NCBI RefSeq assembly: GCF_958979055.1
Contig: NC_084891.1
Location: 7,032,501-7,096,500 of the forward strand
Direction: 5' to 3'
Source of the DNA: Alnus glutinosa
Lineage: Eukaryota > Streptophyta > Magnoliopsida > Fagales > Betulaceae
Length of the DNA: 64,000 nucleotides
The notes under the pieces were generated by a model. That model had not been told where the DNA came from. It was given only the letters and a program-made list of their open reading frames with translations, and did no database searches. A program made the position numbers and the translations under genes. This document shows positions 11,963-22,466 of the stretch, piece after piece; positions within the stretch are counted from its first letter, which is position 1; each line of letters starts with the position of its first letter.

Positions 11963-12042
11963 AGGGGACCACCTTGACACATAGGCAAGGTGGTAAAAAG
12001 TTGTATCTTTGGGTGGTATTCAATCATTACTCTTTTTCTTTT

Positions 12043-12522
12043 ATATATATACATAAATATTTTTTTAATTGAGTTGAAAATAAAATCAGATAAAAAAGGA
12101 AACCAAAGAGGGAAAAAAAGAAAAAAGAGAGAAAATGAAGAGAGAATACTGTCTTCCAGCACCAACTTTATCTTAAAAAAATTAATTTTAATAAAAAAGT
12201 TGTCTCTGATGTCATCGAAGACAACTTTTTTATTAAAATTAATTCTTTTATTTAAAAGGGGAGACTGGAGACGGCAACCGTCCTCCGTGTATCAGTGCTC
12301 ATTATGCTGAGAGAGTGATCGATTGATGTAAAAGGATAAGGGAGCGAAACAAAGGGGATTCAAAAATTTGAAAACTAAAGTTTTTACACGTGTCATGTTC
12401 TAGAGCGTTCATTGGGATCCGGCAATTTGTTTGAAATAGCCGTGGATCCTGAAGCCCTGATCCGATCCTCAAATAAACCTTGTCCAGCACGTCACCGTGA
12501 TCACCGAAAACTTTTTTTTTTT
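12043..12522. other. Spacer between MITE nest and MULE
   Basis: AT-rich DNA with a GA/AAG-rich stretch (12090-12150) and a short inverted repeat around 12175-12248 (TTAATTTTAATAAAAAAGTT opposite AACTTTTTTATTAAAATTAA) that could fold into a hairpin. No gene is supported. Confidence 0.5.
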
Positions 12523-12531
12523 TTTTTATTA

Positions 12532-12753
12532 GGGTAAATTACAGTTTAGCCCCCCAAATTACCACCCGATTTGCGGATAGCCCCCTAAACTGCCAACACT
12601 CCGACTCTGGCCCCCCAAACTGCCAACGACTCCCAAAATGGCCACTCCGTTAGCTCTTCCCGTCAGAATGGATGGAAAACACATCACGTGCACGGCATGT
12701 GATATTTTAGGACTTGAACCACCGAAAATGCCCCTGTCCTCAGAATTTGAATT
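12532..12753. repeat. MULE left terminal inverted repeat
   Basis: Begins GGGTAAATTACAG. It includes the start of a small frame read inward from 12638, which mirrors the frame read inward from 20015 on the other strand, as expected of inverted copies. Confidence 0.9.
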
Positions 12754-12920
12754 ACGAAATTATCCTTGTAAACAAAACAAGCGCTTACCCGGTAAAATGA
12801 TTTTACGAAAATGCCATTCAGGTAAATAGATGGGCATTTCATTTTTAACCTAGAACCATTTTACCCTAGAAGTATCCGGAGCTGCTGTTCGAGTGTGGGT
12901 GTTTAGGGTTCGGCCGAAAT

Positions 12921-13195
12921 ATTCGCCGGAGTGTGGGTATTCGTCGGAGTGTGGGTGCTGTTGTGCTAGCCGAAATCGTCTCCGGTAAAAACCCAAAATC
13001 GTGGACATGGCGCGCAGTGATTTTAGCCCTCTTTCGTGAAAAAACCAACCTAAAATCTTCGCCGGAGTGTGGGTCTTCGTCGGAGTGTGAGTGCTGTTGT
13101 GCTAGCCGAAAATTGTCTCTGGTAAAAACCCAAAATCGTGTACTTGTTGTGGTGTGATTTTAGCCCTCTTTCGTGAAATACCCAAAATCGTGTGG
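12921..13195. repeat. 136 bp direct repeat in the MULE 5' region
   Basis: Two successive units start with GCCGGAGTGTGGGT at 12925 and 13061 and share TGCTGTTGTGCTAGCCGAAA and ATTTTAGCCCTCTTTCGTGA. They lie between the left end and the transposase and may hold promoter or leader sequence; that is inference. Confidence 0.7.
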
Positions 13196-15102
13196 GTTGC
13201 GTCGCCTCGCCGAAGTTGAATCGCCTTGCCGGAGCTACCTTGGGTCGCCTTGTCGAAGTAAGTTCCCCTACTTTGCTGGATTTCCGCTGCAGTGCTTGGT
13301 TGGAGAAGAAGGTGGTTTTTCCGTCACCAAAGGTAACAATGACCAATTCTTATATAATGTCCAGACTTGATTCTTTTTTTTGTTTTGTTGTTTTTTATGA
13401 TTTGTGTCTGCATGTCGGCCTACCCGACAACTCCTTTTGGGGGTAGGGACGGATTCCTTATGTAGGGACAATGTTTAATCTGTTATTTGTCTGGTGCTTT
13501 GTTTACTTTGTGGTAGGCATTGTGACTAAAATAAAGTTGGAAAATCTGTGTTGGGTGGTCCCCTGACCGTGTGAGTGTATATTTCATGTGGTCCACTAAC
13601 AGTACTAAGTCTGTGTTCGGTGGTCCCCTAATCGAGTGAGTGTGTATTTCATGTGGTCCACTAATAATTGAATATCTGTTGAATTGTGTGTGGTCCAGCT
13701 CTGGCAATGCACTTTTAGATTTGTCAATGTAAATATGAGGGCCATGGTGAGTCCTTGTGCATATTAATAATGCACACCATGCATGCACTCGTCCGATATG
13801 TAAATATTTGCCTTAATGCTAAATATATGAGTCTTTTACTTATATATTTGCCTTAATGCTAAATTTTAGATTTGTCTAATGCTAATTTATTTATTATGTT
13901 TTGTTGTGAAGATGGCTGTACAAGAACTTGTTTTCGAGGTGCATTTTGGTGGTCATATAGATAGGCGGCTTATAGATTCATATGTGGGTGGGGATGTTGA
14001 TGTGTTCAAGGAAGTCATTGCGGAGGATAAGATGTCATATTCAGTGGTTGAAAATATTGCTAAAACTTATGGATATAAATCAGGGGATTTAATGTGCTAC
14101 TTACTGCCGGGTAGTACCATTCGAAATGGTTTGACATTAATTACATCAAACCATGATGTAATTGAAATGGTTAAACTCCACCAAGGTCTATCAATTGTAG
14201 AGTTGTACATTGTTTCATTTGATGAGCCTTTACCCAACAGTGAGTATGAATACGATGATGATGATGGTGATGATGGGGGGTATTCTAGGATCGAGAGAGA
14301 TGATCCGTATTGGGATGAGGTATATGAACCGGATCTTTTTGTTGAAAATAATGATATTCCTGAGACTTCCATGGGGGGTGGCATGGGAGCTGGTCAACAT
14401 GTTAGTGGGGGGGGCATGAGAGAGGGTGAAGGTGAAGATGTCCCGGGGGAGGGCAGTGTAGACAATGAGGATGGTGAGGAAGGTGAGGAGAGTGAGGAGA
14501 GTGAGGAGAGTGAAGATGGTGTTGAGGATAATGATGATGACGATGATGCCAACTCAGACATGGCGCGCAGTGATATTCTAATATCTCCTCCCAACAGTGA
14601 CGAGGAGGAAGAGGTAGCACCTCAGAGTAAGTATGTTACAAAGTCATCTGAGTTCCAGATGGCTGACTTGGGGCACCCAGAGTTCGTGGTGGGTCAGAAA
14701 TTCTCATCCATTAAAATTTTTAGAACGGTTGTTAGGGAATGTAATTTAAATATGGGGAAGGATATTAAATTCAAGAAGAATTACCTCGCGAAGTGTATAG
14801 TTGTATGTAGGGATCCAAAATGTAAGTATAGGTTGTATGGTCGCAAATGCAAGGAGGAAGAATCGTTTGAAATACGATCATTCCAGCCTAAACACACTTG
14901 CCGGAGGAATCATAAGAATTCGATTGTGAAATCGTCATGGATTGCAGATAAACTGATTGACAAGTTCAGGGCACAACCTAACATGCCTGTAAAGGCAATC
15001 CTAGGGGAGGTGAAGGATCGTTGGGGTGTGGATGTAAAAAAAAAAAGATTGTATAGAGCGAGAGTACTTGCAAAAGAGAAGATTCGTGGGAAAGTAAATC
15101 TT

Positions 15103-15105
15103 TAA
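15103..15105 (+). other. In-frame nonsense codon in the MULE transposase
   Basis: TAA lies between RGKVNL and YQKLWDYCETIRR. The frame is open on both sides for hundreds of codons, so a single substitution separates this copy from a full-length reading frame. Confidence 0.85.
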
Positions 15106-17078
15106 TACCAGAAGCTTTGGGATTACTGTGAAACAATAAGGAGAACTAACATTGGTAGTTGTATAATGATGAAGTTGGAGAGACCTATACCTGATCTACC
15201 TGCAAAATTCCAGAGATTGTATTTCTCATTGTCTGCCATGAAAATCGGTTTTATGTCTGGTTGTCGGCCAATCATTGGATTAGATGGATGTTTCCTAAAA
15301 GGTCCATACAAGGGGCAACTGTTGACTGCAGTTTCGAGGGACGCCAACAATCAGATGTATCCAGTGGCCTTCGCAGTTGTAGAAGCTGAGGTAAAAGACA
15401 GTTGGACTTGGTTTCTAGAGGCTTTGTTATCGGACCTTGGCAATGGTCCTGCAGAAGGATGGACGTTCATTTCTGATCGTCAGAAGGTAACACTTCAATT
15501 ACTTTTTCATTCATTGAATCATAGTTGTGAATGTTTGACATTTTAATTTCATTGTATGCAGGGTCTAGTTCCGAGTTTGGATTTGGTTGCTCCTGGTGTT
15601 GAACATCGGATTTGCGTAAGACATTTGTACGCAAACTACAGAGACTCAGGACATCGTGGTTTGGCGTTGAAGGACAAGCTATGGAGCGCGGCTGCAGCCT
15701 ACACTGAGGCTAATTTTTTGAGGGAAATGGATGAATTAAAGGGGATAAGTCCGGATGCGTACGATTACTTGTCGAAGGTAGATCCAAGTACGTGGTCTAG
15801 AGCTTGGTTTAGCACATTCACCAAATGTGATTTGATTGTGAACAATCTATCAGAGTGCTTCAATGCTTGGATTTTGAAGTCGCGTGATTTGCCAATCATA
15901 TCGATGATGGAGATGTTGAGGAAGAAATTGATGAAAAGATACCAGAAGAAGAGAGAAGGCATCAGTACCATGGAAGGTCGGATTTGTCCAAAAATAAGGG
16001 CACGGTTAGATGAATGCGGGCAGGATGCTGGTCACTGCTACTGCACATACGCTGGGGATGGATTGTTTGAAGTCACACACATGGAGAAACAATATGTGGT
16101 GAACCTAGTGAGGAGAACATGTGGTTGCAGACAATGGGACATGACCGGTATCCCATGTGCACATGCAATCTGTGCAATTTGGAGTGATGATGCTGACCCT
16201 CTTGATTATGTTGATGATTGGTATACTGTGGACATGCTTAAGAAGGCATATAATGAGATTGTTTATCCAATGCCTGGAGAAGATCAGTGGACAAAGACAA
16301 ACGGCGAGCATGTAGACCCACCAATGGCTAGAATACAACCTGGGAGGCCGAGAAAAGTAAGGACAAGGGGTCCAGACGAGCCTAAAAATCAGTACAGGAT
16401 GAGGAAGGGTGGGGTTACTATGAGATGCTCCAGATGCAGGGGGGTTGGACACAATGCAAGGACATGTCCCCGGATAAGAAGAGAAGCAGTGAACTACAGA
16501 GGAGGCGGCATGAGTGCATCTCAGGTGAAATTATATCATGTTTGATTTCTACTTTATTACTACTTCTTCAGTTTTGTGGGCTGCTTAAGAGCATATCACC
16601 CCCTTCAAATTGACAATTTTTATTGTGATAGGCACAAGTTGATGATGGTGGTCAAAGCTCCCTCTGTCAAACATCTGATCTCCAGTCTACAATTGACGCT
16701 GAACCAGTGAGTTTCAAAACACACAGTTTGACCCACCATTTACATTGCAATTTACACTAATGTTGAAAACATGTGCACATTTTGTAGCCATCAATTCCCC
16801 ATAATACCCAACCTACTACTATTGCTTCATCTAGAGGTATGGGTCAGAGTAGAGGTAGGGGTAAGGATAGGAGTATTGGTAGGGGTAGGGGTAGGGGTAG
16901 GGGTCAACCTACCCCACAAGGGATGCCATCTGTACGAACAAGAAGTCAGTATGCGTCACAGAATCAGACTCGAACCAATTTCATTGTAAGCACTCATCTA
17001 TCTACACTCCTCTCTTATGTGTTGATTTCTAATTATTTCTTATTCAAACTATTGATTTTGTTTTGAAATAAATTACAG

Positions 17079-17661
17079 CCTGAAGGTTATGTGAACAAAG
17101 TAAGATGGTATGGACCCCAAACGATCGGTCAGCCTTGGTCACAGCCACATCCTCAAACAACTGTGATTGTAAGCACTCAAAAACATGCATCTACATTTTT
17201 TTTTTAGATGCACTCAGTTTGTTACTGCATTTTTAGATTATAGAAATCAGTACCCTAATTAATGGTTTAAATTTAAATTATAGTCTCAAGGTACTGTTAA
17301 TACAGTAAGACTATATGGACCTCCGCAGACAAGGAGCCAATATCAGTCACAGCCTCTGCCTCATTCTAATGCTATTGTAAGCATTCAAAATCCCCATGTT
17401 ATGTGTTGGATTTTGATTTATTTTTTACTCATTGTGAGCACTAATTTCCTTTTGAATTTACAGTCCCAGGGTACTGTCAATACAGTACAACATGGCTCTT
17501 CTCAAACATTAGGTTGTTCTCAGGCATCGGGTTCTTCTCAGCCGGTGGGGTCTTCATCAAGGCCGGTGACCAGAGCTAGAAATATTGTTCCAACAGTAGA
17601 GAAAGCAATGGAAATGATTGAGGCTAAGAAGAACAAGAGAAAGAGGCCGGATTGGAAGTGA
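17079..17661 (+). repeat. Multiplied 3' exons of the MULE transposase
   Basis: Exons at 17079-17168 and 17284-17376, and the start of the exon at 17464, encode related beginnings (PEGYVNKV, SQGTVNTV, SQGTVNTV). The donors after 16985, 17168 and 17376 share GTAAGCA(C/T)TCA. The spacing between exon starts is 205 and 180 bp. This indicates tandem duplication of an exon plus its intron within the gene. Confidence 0.75.
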
Positions 17662-18348
17662 TTGAGCATCAATGTTGTTTTGTTTTTAACTTATGTGGTG
17701 TTACATATGCAACTGTTAACTTATATGGAATAGTTTGTTGGGTTGCGGTGTGATTTATATGTTGTTGGATGACACAACATGTTTTTTGTGTAAGTATGTT
17801 TTGGATATGTTTTGCTGACAAATAGCTATTTTAGGGATTGTAATTGGAATGGCTATGGTACAACTATTTTGGGGATTGTAAGCGGAATGGCTATGGTGTA
17901 GGGCAAGTATGTTTTGGATATGTTTTGTTCACGAACAACTATTTTCGGGATTGCAAGTGGAATGGCTATGGTATTTGATGTCAACTATTTTTAGTATTTG
18001 AATTGTTTGAGTTTGTGTTTGTGTTTTTATTTGGATTGTAAATTTTATGCATCCCTTACAAGTCCATATCAAAAATCACACTAAAATGTGCATAACTCCC
18101 AATTACAAGTGTGACCATCTTTAAAATCACACTAATGTCTACAACAAAATTACAAACATCAAATTCAACCACTTTCAGTTTAACATCAAGTAAGTACCTC
18201 TAGGTTGACCATAGCCACTAATGGCCACAACAAAATTACAAAACATTAAATTCAACCACTTTCAATTTAACATCAAGTAAGTACCTCTAGGTTGACCATA
18301 GCCACTAATGGCCACAACAAAATTACAAAACATTAAATTCAACCACTT
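17662..18348. other. MULE intergenic region between convergent genes, with repeats
   Basis: Contains a repeated segment (AAGTATGTTTTGGATATGTTTTG near 17793 and 17906 with shared GGAATGGCTATGG) and, from about 18130, the 87 bp tandem repeat described separately. No further gene is seen. Confidence 0.6.
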
Positions 18349-18395
18349 TCAATTTAACATCAAGTAAGTACCTCTAGGTTGACCATAGCCACTAA
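18134..18395. repeat. 87 bp tandem repeat, about three units
   Basis: TACCTCTAGGTTGACCATAG recurs at 18195, 18282 and 18369, exactly 87 bp apart, with near-identical intervening sequence. On the minus strand the last unit encodes the C-terminus of the GRF protein (GYGQPRGTYLMLN), and the other units lie beyond its stop codon. Confidence 0.9.
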
Positions 18396-18850
18396 GATAA
18401 AAAACTAAAAGCAAAATGACTACTACTATCACTGCTCGAGACATCTTCCAATTAGATTGATGCAGCCCCAGCTCCTGCCTAAGTCTGACATATTGATCAT
18501 TACATTTTGTTTCAATCAACTGCTCAAGTCTATCAATATCTGCTTGGTGTCTATCCTCCATGCGTTTGAAATGTTCCATTACTTTCACCTCATATGGCGA
18601 CATCTCGTTATTAGCCCATGCGAAAAAATCACAATCACCATCTCTCTACATGAAAAAAGGCAAAAAATTATTGAGCATAAGACAAGCGAACAAAGTATAA
18701 CACAATCTTAATTTCAAAAATTACCTTGTAGTTTTCACACCCATACCACTTCCTAGCGCTATTAGACGTAGTCCAAGCGTACCTTACACGTGCAGGTACT
18801 CCACAATAACATAATCGACGTACAGTTGTCGCATCACTATTTGTCGACAT
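18349..18850 (-). CDS. GRF zinc-finger protein with C-terminal membrane segment, MULE accessory gene
   Basis: Two exons on the minus strand, 18850-18725 and 18645-18349, joined by a GT-AG intron, give 140 residues. The N-terminal half is a GRF-type zinc finger: CYCGVPARVRYAW, then KWYGCENYK at the splice, then RDGDCDFFAWANNE, with the Cys, Gly-Cys and Cys-x-Phe-Phe-x-Trp pattern of the family. A charged helix follows (HFKRMEDRHQADIDRLEQLI), probably coiled coil, then a hydrophobic segment AVIVVVILLLVFYLSGYG near the C-terminus. It lies between the MULE ends, convergent to the transposase, in the place of an accessory gene. GRF fingers bind single-stranded nucleic acid in some proteins; the role here is unknown. 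The frame is intact. Confidence 0.72.
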
Positions 18851-19900
18851 TTAGTCGTGCCTACGTAAAAGACATTTTGTACCTCATAACATAGAATCCA
18901 ACCAACCAACCCACCCACAAAAGCAAAAATCTCATTTTGTACCTCATCCAACGAACCACATAACATTTTGTACCCCATAACTAATCATCCAACCAACCAA
19001 GCATGTCAAACAAGCAAGCATCTCATAACATAATTATTTTGATCTAATCATTATTATCTATCTTCAATGTTTTCAAAACAATGATCAAAGTGATTCCAAG
19101 AAACCTTATTCCAAGAAACCTTGATGACCACACCAATTGATCCAATGTGAAACATATGTGACAGAGATTTCCTTAACATAATTCATGATGATTAGCTGTG
19201 GATTGTAATGCTCTAACAAAATTGACAATTGAGAATACATTTACTCACTGTCAAACATGGAAATTAACCAGCAACAATAAGACTCGATTTGTACAAATGG
19301 AACAAAAAACAAAATTATTTGAAATAGATTACCACCCATCAACAATAACGACCCAGAGCCTATGACAATCAATCCAACAAGCAAAAATCAACCATAGATT
19401 ACCGCCCATCAGCAACCATAAATTTCAATACCATAACATGCCCGAAACATCTTCCAATTAATTCAAATGCAACCAGTCAACCATTCCTTAAAAATCAAAA
19501 CTCAGCTCTCAAAAGTCATTTTGCTATCCCCTAACAGACCATAAACGTGTTAAAAACCCTAAAAACAAAAACCACTTTAATGTATGAAAAAATTGGTATA
19601 AAGCCACAATAGGACAATGGCGGCAACTTACAATGGCGGTGTTGGTGTCAACGCAGCTGGGTGTTGGGGAAATTTTCAGAGTGGAAAAATGGCCGAATGA
19701 CTTTGGGTCCTTGACGCCGAAGCTGTTGATGGCTGGGCAGAAAAGATTTTGGGGTCGGCGACGCCGAAGTTTTTTTCGTCTCCAACAGTGCGACACAAAA
19801 TCTCTCCCTGGCTTCCGATTGCGACCTGCGTGGAAGGTATACCCAATACTAGTCAAGCTGAAGTAAAGTAAAGAAGAGATGTCGGGCGATTTAAGTTTGG
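18851..19900. other. MULE right internal region
   Basis: AT-rich to 19520 with no gene, including direct repeats with CATTTTGTACCTCATAACATAG-like wording (18880-18985). A minus-strand frame of 163 codons (20015-19524) starts inside the inverted end and is unrecognised. It may be a leader for the GRF gene or chance. Confidence 0.45.
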
Positions 19901-20151
19901 ATTCAAACTCTGAGGACAGGGGCATTTTCGGTGGTTTGAGTCCTAAAATATCACGTGCCGTGCACGTGATGTGTTTTCCATCCATTCTGACGGGAAGAGC
20001 TAACGGAGTGGCCATTTTGGGAGTCGTTGGCAGTTTGGGGGGCCAGAGTCGTAGTGTTGGCAGTTTAGGGGGCCAGAGTCGGAGTGTTGGCAGTTTAGGG
20101 GGCTATCCGCAAATCGGGTGGTAATTTGGGGGGCTAAACTGTAATTTTCCC
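19901..20151. repeat. MULE right terminal inverted repeat
   Basis: Reverse complement of the left end, ending TAATTTTCCC at 20151. It carries three GGCCAGAGTCG/GGCTATCCGC-type GGCAGTTT units where the left end has two. Confidence 0.9.
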
Positions 20152-20254
20152 TTTTTATTATCACCAAAACCTTGTCCCCTGACTCACTTTGCCATACTCG
20201 TCCTCATCAATATTTTTCTTCTGAATTCTACACTTTCTTTAGAGATTTGGCAAC

Positions 20255-21024
20255 ATGGGATTTGGAAAACCGGTGGGGTTTCGTTTTTTACCAACTGATG
20301 AAGAAATTTTTATGTTTCTTCGAATGAAAGTAAACGGAGAGCGATTACCACACGATGAGGTGGCTGAGTCTGATATATACGGAGACAAAGAGCCGTGGGT
20401 GATATTTGATCAGAATGAGAAAAGGCAGTTCTTCGTCTTCTCCAAGTTGAAGAAGAAGACCAAGTCAAGGAAGGAAAGAATCGTAGGCTACAGGACTTGG
20501 AAGATTGAACGAACTGAAGAAGTTCGTGATCGTGGGAACAAACTCATCGGATTCAAGAAATCGTTCGTCTTCCAATATAAGAAAACAAGGCCAAAGGTGC
20601 TGTCGCTAAAGGACACTAGATCATGAATGAGTTTTCGCTTCGAGACTATTCACATGCTGACGATGTAAGTATATATATAAAAACAACGTACGAATTGTAT
20701 TAGATTTATTATATATTTGTGACTCTTTTCTCTGTTTTTAATTTGTTTTTTTTGGGTGTCTTTCAATTGCATGCAGTTTGATGAGTACGTCCTATGTCGA
20801 ATAAGAAACAAAGACTTGGACAAAATGAAATATCATGATCATGTTCATGCTCATGCCCATCAAGTTCCAGTCGTGGAGACCGACTAAATAAACCAGACAA
20901 ACTTGAACTCGGGAGAAAAAAATCCTATTGCTGCTGTGCCCCAATAATACCGGCGTCTGAACAAGAAGTGATTGATGAAATGGTTGCTGAGCCTATGGGC
21001 GATGTAATATTCTTTGATCATTAG
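20255..21024 (+). pseudogene. Divergent NAC-domain gene, broken copy
   Basis: Related at DNA and protein level to the two NAC genes at 39348 and 51295. Exon 1 begins MGFGKPVGFRFLPTDEEIFM and keeps NAC subdomains A (GFRFLPTDEE), B (ESDIYGDKEPWVIF), C (FFVFSKLKKK, YRTWKIE) and the start of D (LIGFKKSFVFQY). A one-base loss in the KNKAKA region shifts the frame, which ends at 20626 after 123 codons. In the original frame a TAG also replaces the Trp of HWIMNEF. The splice donor (20665) and acceptor (20775-20776) survive. Exon 2 (20777 onward) keeps FDEYVLCRIRNKDL and the HVHAHAH motif but stops early at 20885. A shortened DNA-binding protein remains possible. The MULE inserted 103 bp upstream of the ATG. 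Confidence 0.82.
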
Positions 21025-21459
21025 GATATTTTGTATTCTTTCATTTGATCATTTAAGGATGGATGACTTCAATTATTTTTCTTTCTTTCTTTCCTCTTCA
21101 CAAATATTCTGTAAATAGATGTGATGTGCTTTCTTTATGGATTTCTTTAATTATAATCTTTTCAGTTTGCTTGATATGAAGTACTGAACAAACAACAGTA
21201 CTGAACACGAGGGATGCATTCCCTCTGAAAGTGGTTGGTGGCAGCAATCTATCTATCCCTTAATATTTAACCAGCCCCTGATATGAACCTGCGCGCAGAA
21301 CACAGCTTTGGGGAGAGAAAGGAACCTTTAGCAACCTGATTCGTTAGCACTTAGCAGACACTTCTTGCTCTCTAGTTTTTGTCAGGTATAGATGGAGAAT
21401 GATCTGCTTTGTTTTTACTTCAATGCACTGTAATTAAGAATAGTAATTAATTCCTATAC
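21025..21459. other. Spacer downstream of the broken NAC gene
   Basis: No gene is seen. The last five bases, TATAC (21455-21459), are the left target duplication of the LTR element. Confidence 0.6.
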
Positions 21460-21805
21460 TGTTATGTGTTTTTCTTGAGTGAAGGGGAATTAGGGAAGAA
21501 CATGATAGAAATAGAGGGTAAAATGATGAATAAAGGCTCTTGGAGAGGCCTATCTCTCTTACAAACTATGGGCTCTTCGAGAGGCCCGAGCTCTCCAGGA
21601 CTAACTACTAACTAGACTCAATATTCTCTCTTTTTCATACCTTCCTTCTTCATTCTATGGGATTTTATAGGAGAATGTCTTTTGCCACCTCATCCCCTTC
21701 TAGAACATTTTGGCCAACCGAATATTGTTAGCTCCTAGATACCTCCAGCTCACTACCTTCTAGAATACCCCTTATATCCCTTACATACCCATTATATCCC
21801 TTACA
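21460..21805 (-). repeat. LTR (3' LTR in element orientation)
   Basis: 346 bp, TG...CA on the minus strand, apparently identical to 24575-24920. Confidence 0.93.
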
Positions 21806-21845
21806 TTGCCCCACCCTTTAAAGCACCTTGCCCTCAAGGTGCGTT
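21806..21845 (-). promoter_or_regulatory. Polypurine tract and upstream conserved motif
   Basis: Minus strand reads CGCACCTTGAGGGCAAGGTG then AAAGGGTGGGGCAA directly before the LTR TG. This is the usual plus-strand primer context of plant LTR retrotransposons. Confidence 0.8.
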
Positions 21846-22466
21846 TTGAAAATTACAAAGAAAAATAAAATAAACCAACTAAATAAAATAAACACAGCAA
21901 ACAAAATAAACTACCCAAAGCAAATAAAAAGCCCTAGTTAAAAATGTTTTGGGCTCCAAACAGCAACCATACGCTAGCCCATTCAGTTTTGTGGGAATGT
22001 GCAAAGAAAATCCAGCTGTCCTCACACTTCCAAGCACCGTGAACCTTCTAGGATCCATTGCCACCATATATAACGTTTTTGGCATCCATTGCCACATGAT
22101 GCATGCCCAAGTGCCATCAGCTTCTGCCACGTGGACCTCCACAATGGCCAAGATCCAAGCTCAATACTGTTATCCTTGAACCTTCCAGAAATTCTCACCC
22201 ATGCAAAACGATTTTGCAGCCATGGCCACGTTGGCACCCATTGTCGTCTGTCATGGAATCTGCAGTCATGGAATGTGGCTGTCGTCATCTTGTAGTAACG
22301 GAATGTTCGTGGCCCTGCAAACAGCTCTGTGGTGAAGCTCATCTGGCTTCGAATCATGCCCCTCCATTGCCGAAGCTTCAAAAACATACACCAAGAAACG
22401 ACAATGTCTTCCCCATATAAAACACAGCAGCATCCATGGCCATGTGGGCACCCAGTGTCGTCTTCC

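Larger units (their letters stand above)
11476..12032. mobile_element. Hairpin MITE, outer element of a nest, 9-10 bp target duplication
   Basis: The left arm starts GAGTAATGAATGAATACCAC at 11476. The right arm, read in reverse complement from 12032, starts GAGTAATGATTGAATACCAC, and the arms stay complementary past CACCTTGCCTATGTG. The element is flanked by TTTTTCTTTT at 11466-11475 and 12033-12042, a perfect 10 bp (at least 9 bp) duplication. Long hairpin arms and 9-10 bp duplications are typical of Mutator-type MITEs. Two sister elements lie inside it. Confidence 0.83.
13912..17661 (+). pseudogene. MURA-type transposase of the MULE, seven exons, one nonsense codon
   Basis: Seven exons join without frame change: 13912-15486, 15562-16524, 16632-16706, 16788-16985, 17079-17168, 17284-17376, 17464-17661, all with GT-AG introns, 1,064 codons. 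The start chosen is the ATG at 13912 (MAVQELVFEVHFGG). Order of parts: N-terminal domain, acidic Asp/Glu/Ser low-complexity stretch, MuDR-type zinc-binding domain with CRDPKCKYRLYG and FQPKHTC, DDE core with D near codon 458 (GLDGCFLKG), D near 522 (SDRQKG), a CVRH motif near 543-546 and probable E near 623 (NNLSECFN). A SWIM finger (CGCRQWDMTGIPCAHA), a CCHC knuckle (CSRCRGVGHNARTC) and a Gly-Arg tail follow. The only defect seen is TAA at 15103-15105 before YQKLWDYC. Confidence 0.88.
12532..20151 (+). mobile_element. Mutator-like element (MULE), near complete, 7.6 kb
   Basis: Long inverted ends (12532-12753 and 19901-20151) both read outward-in as GGG(T/A)AAATTACAGTTTAG and remain very similar to the segment AAAATGCCCCTGTCCTCAGA. 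The flanks carry TTTTTATTA at 12523-12531 and 20152-20160, a perfect 9 bp duplication as expected for Mutator elements. Inside are a spliced MURA-type transposase on plus and a GRF zinc-finger gene on minus. The right end has one extra copy of a roughly 29 bp CTGCCAACACT(C/A)CGACTCTGG unit, which makes it longer than the left. A perfect duplication and close end similarity suggest fairly recent insertion. Confidence 0.92.

Noticed and set aside
14097-14620. Minus-strand Ser/His/Pro-rich frames opposite the MULE transposase
   Set aside because: They are antisense of the acidic Asp/Glu repeat of the transposase; composition explains them.
18134-18395. Regularly spaced repeats considered as a CRISPR array
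   Set aside because: The units are contiguous 87 bp tandem copies without spacers, and the DNA is plant nuclear.
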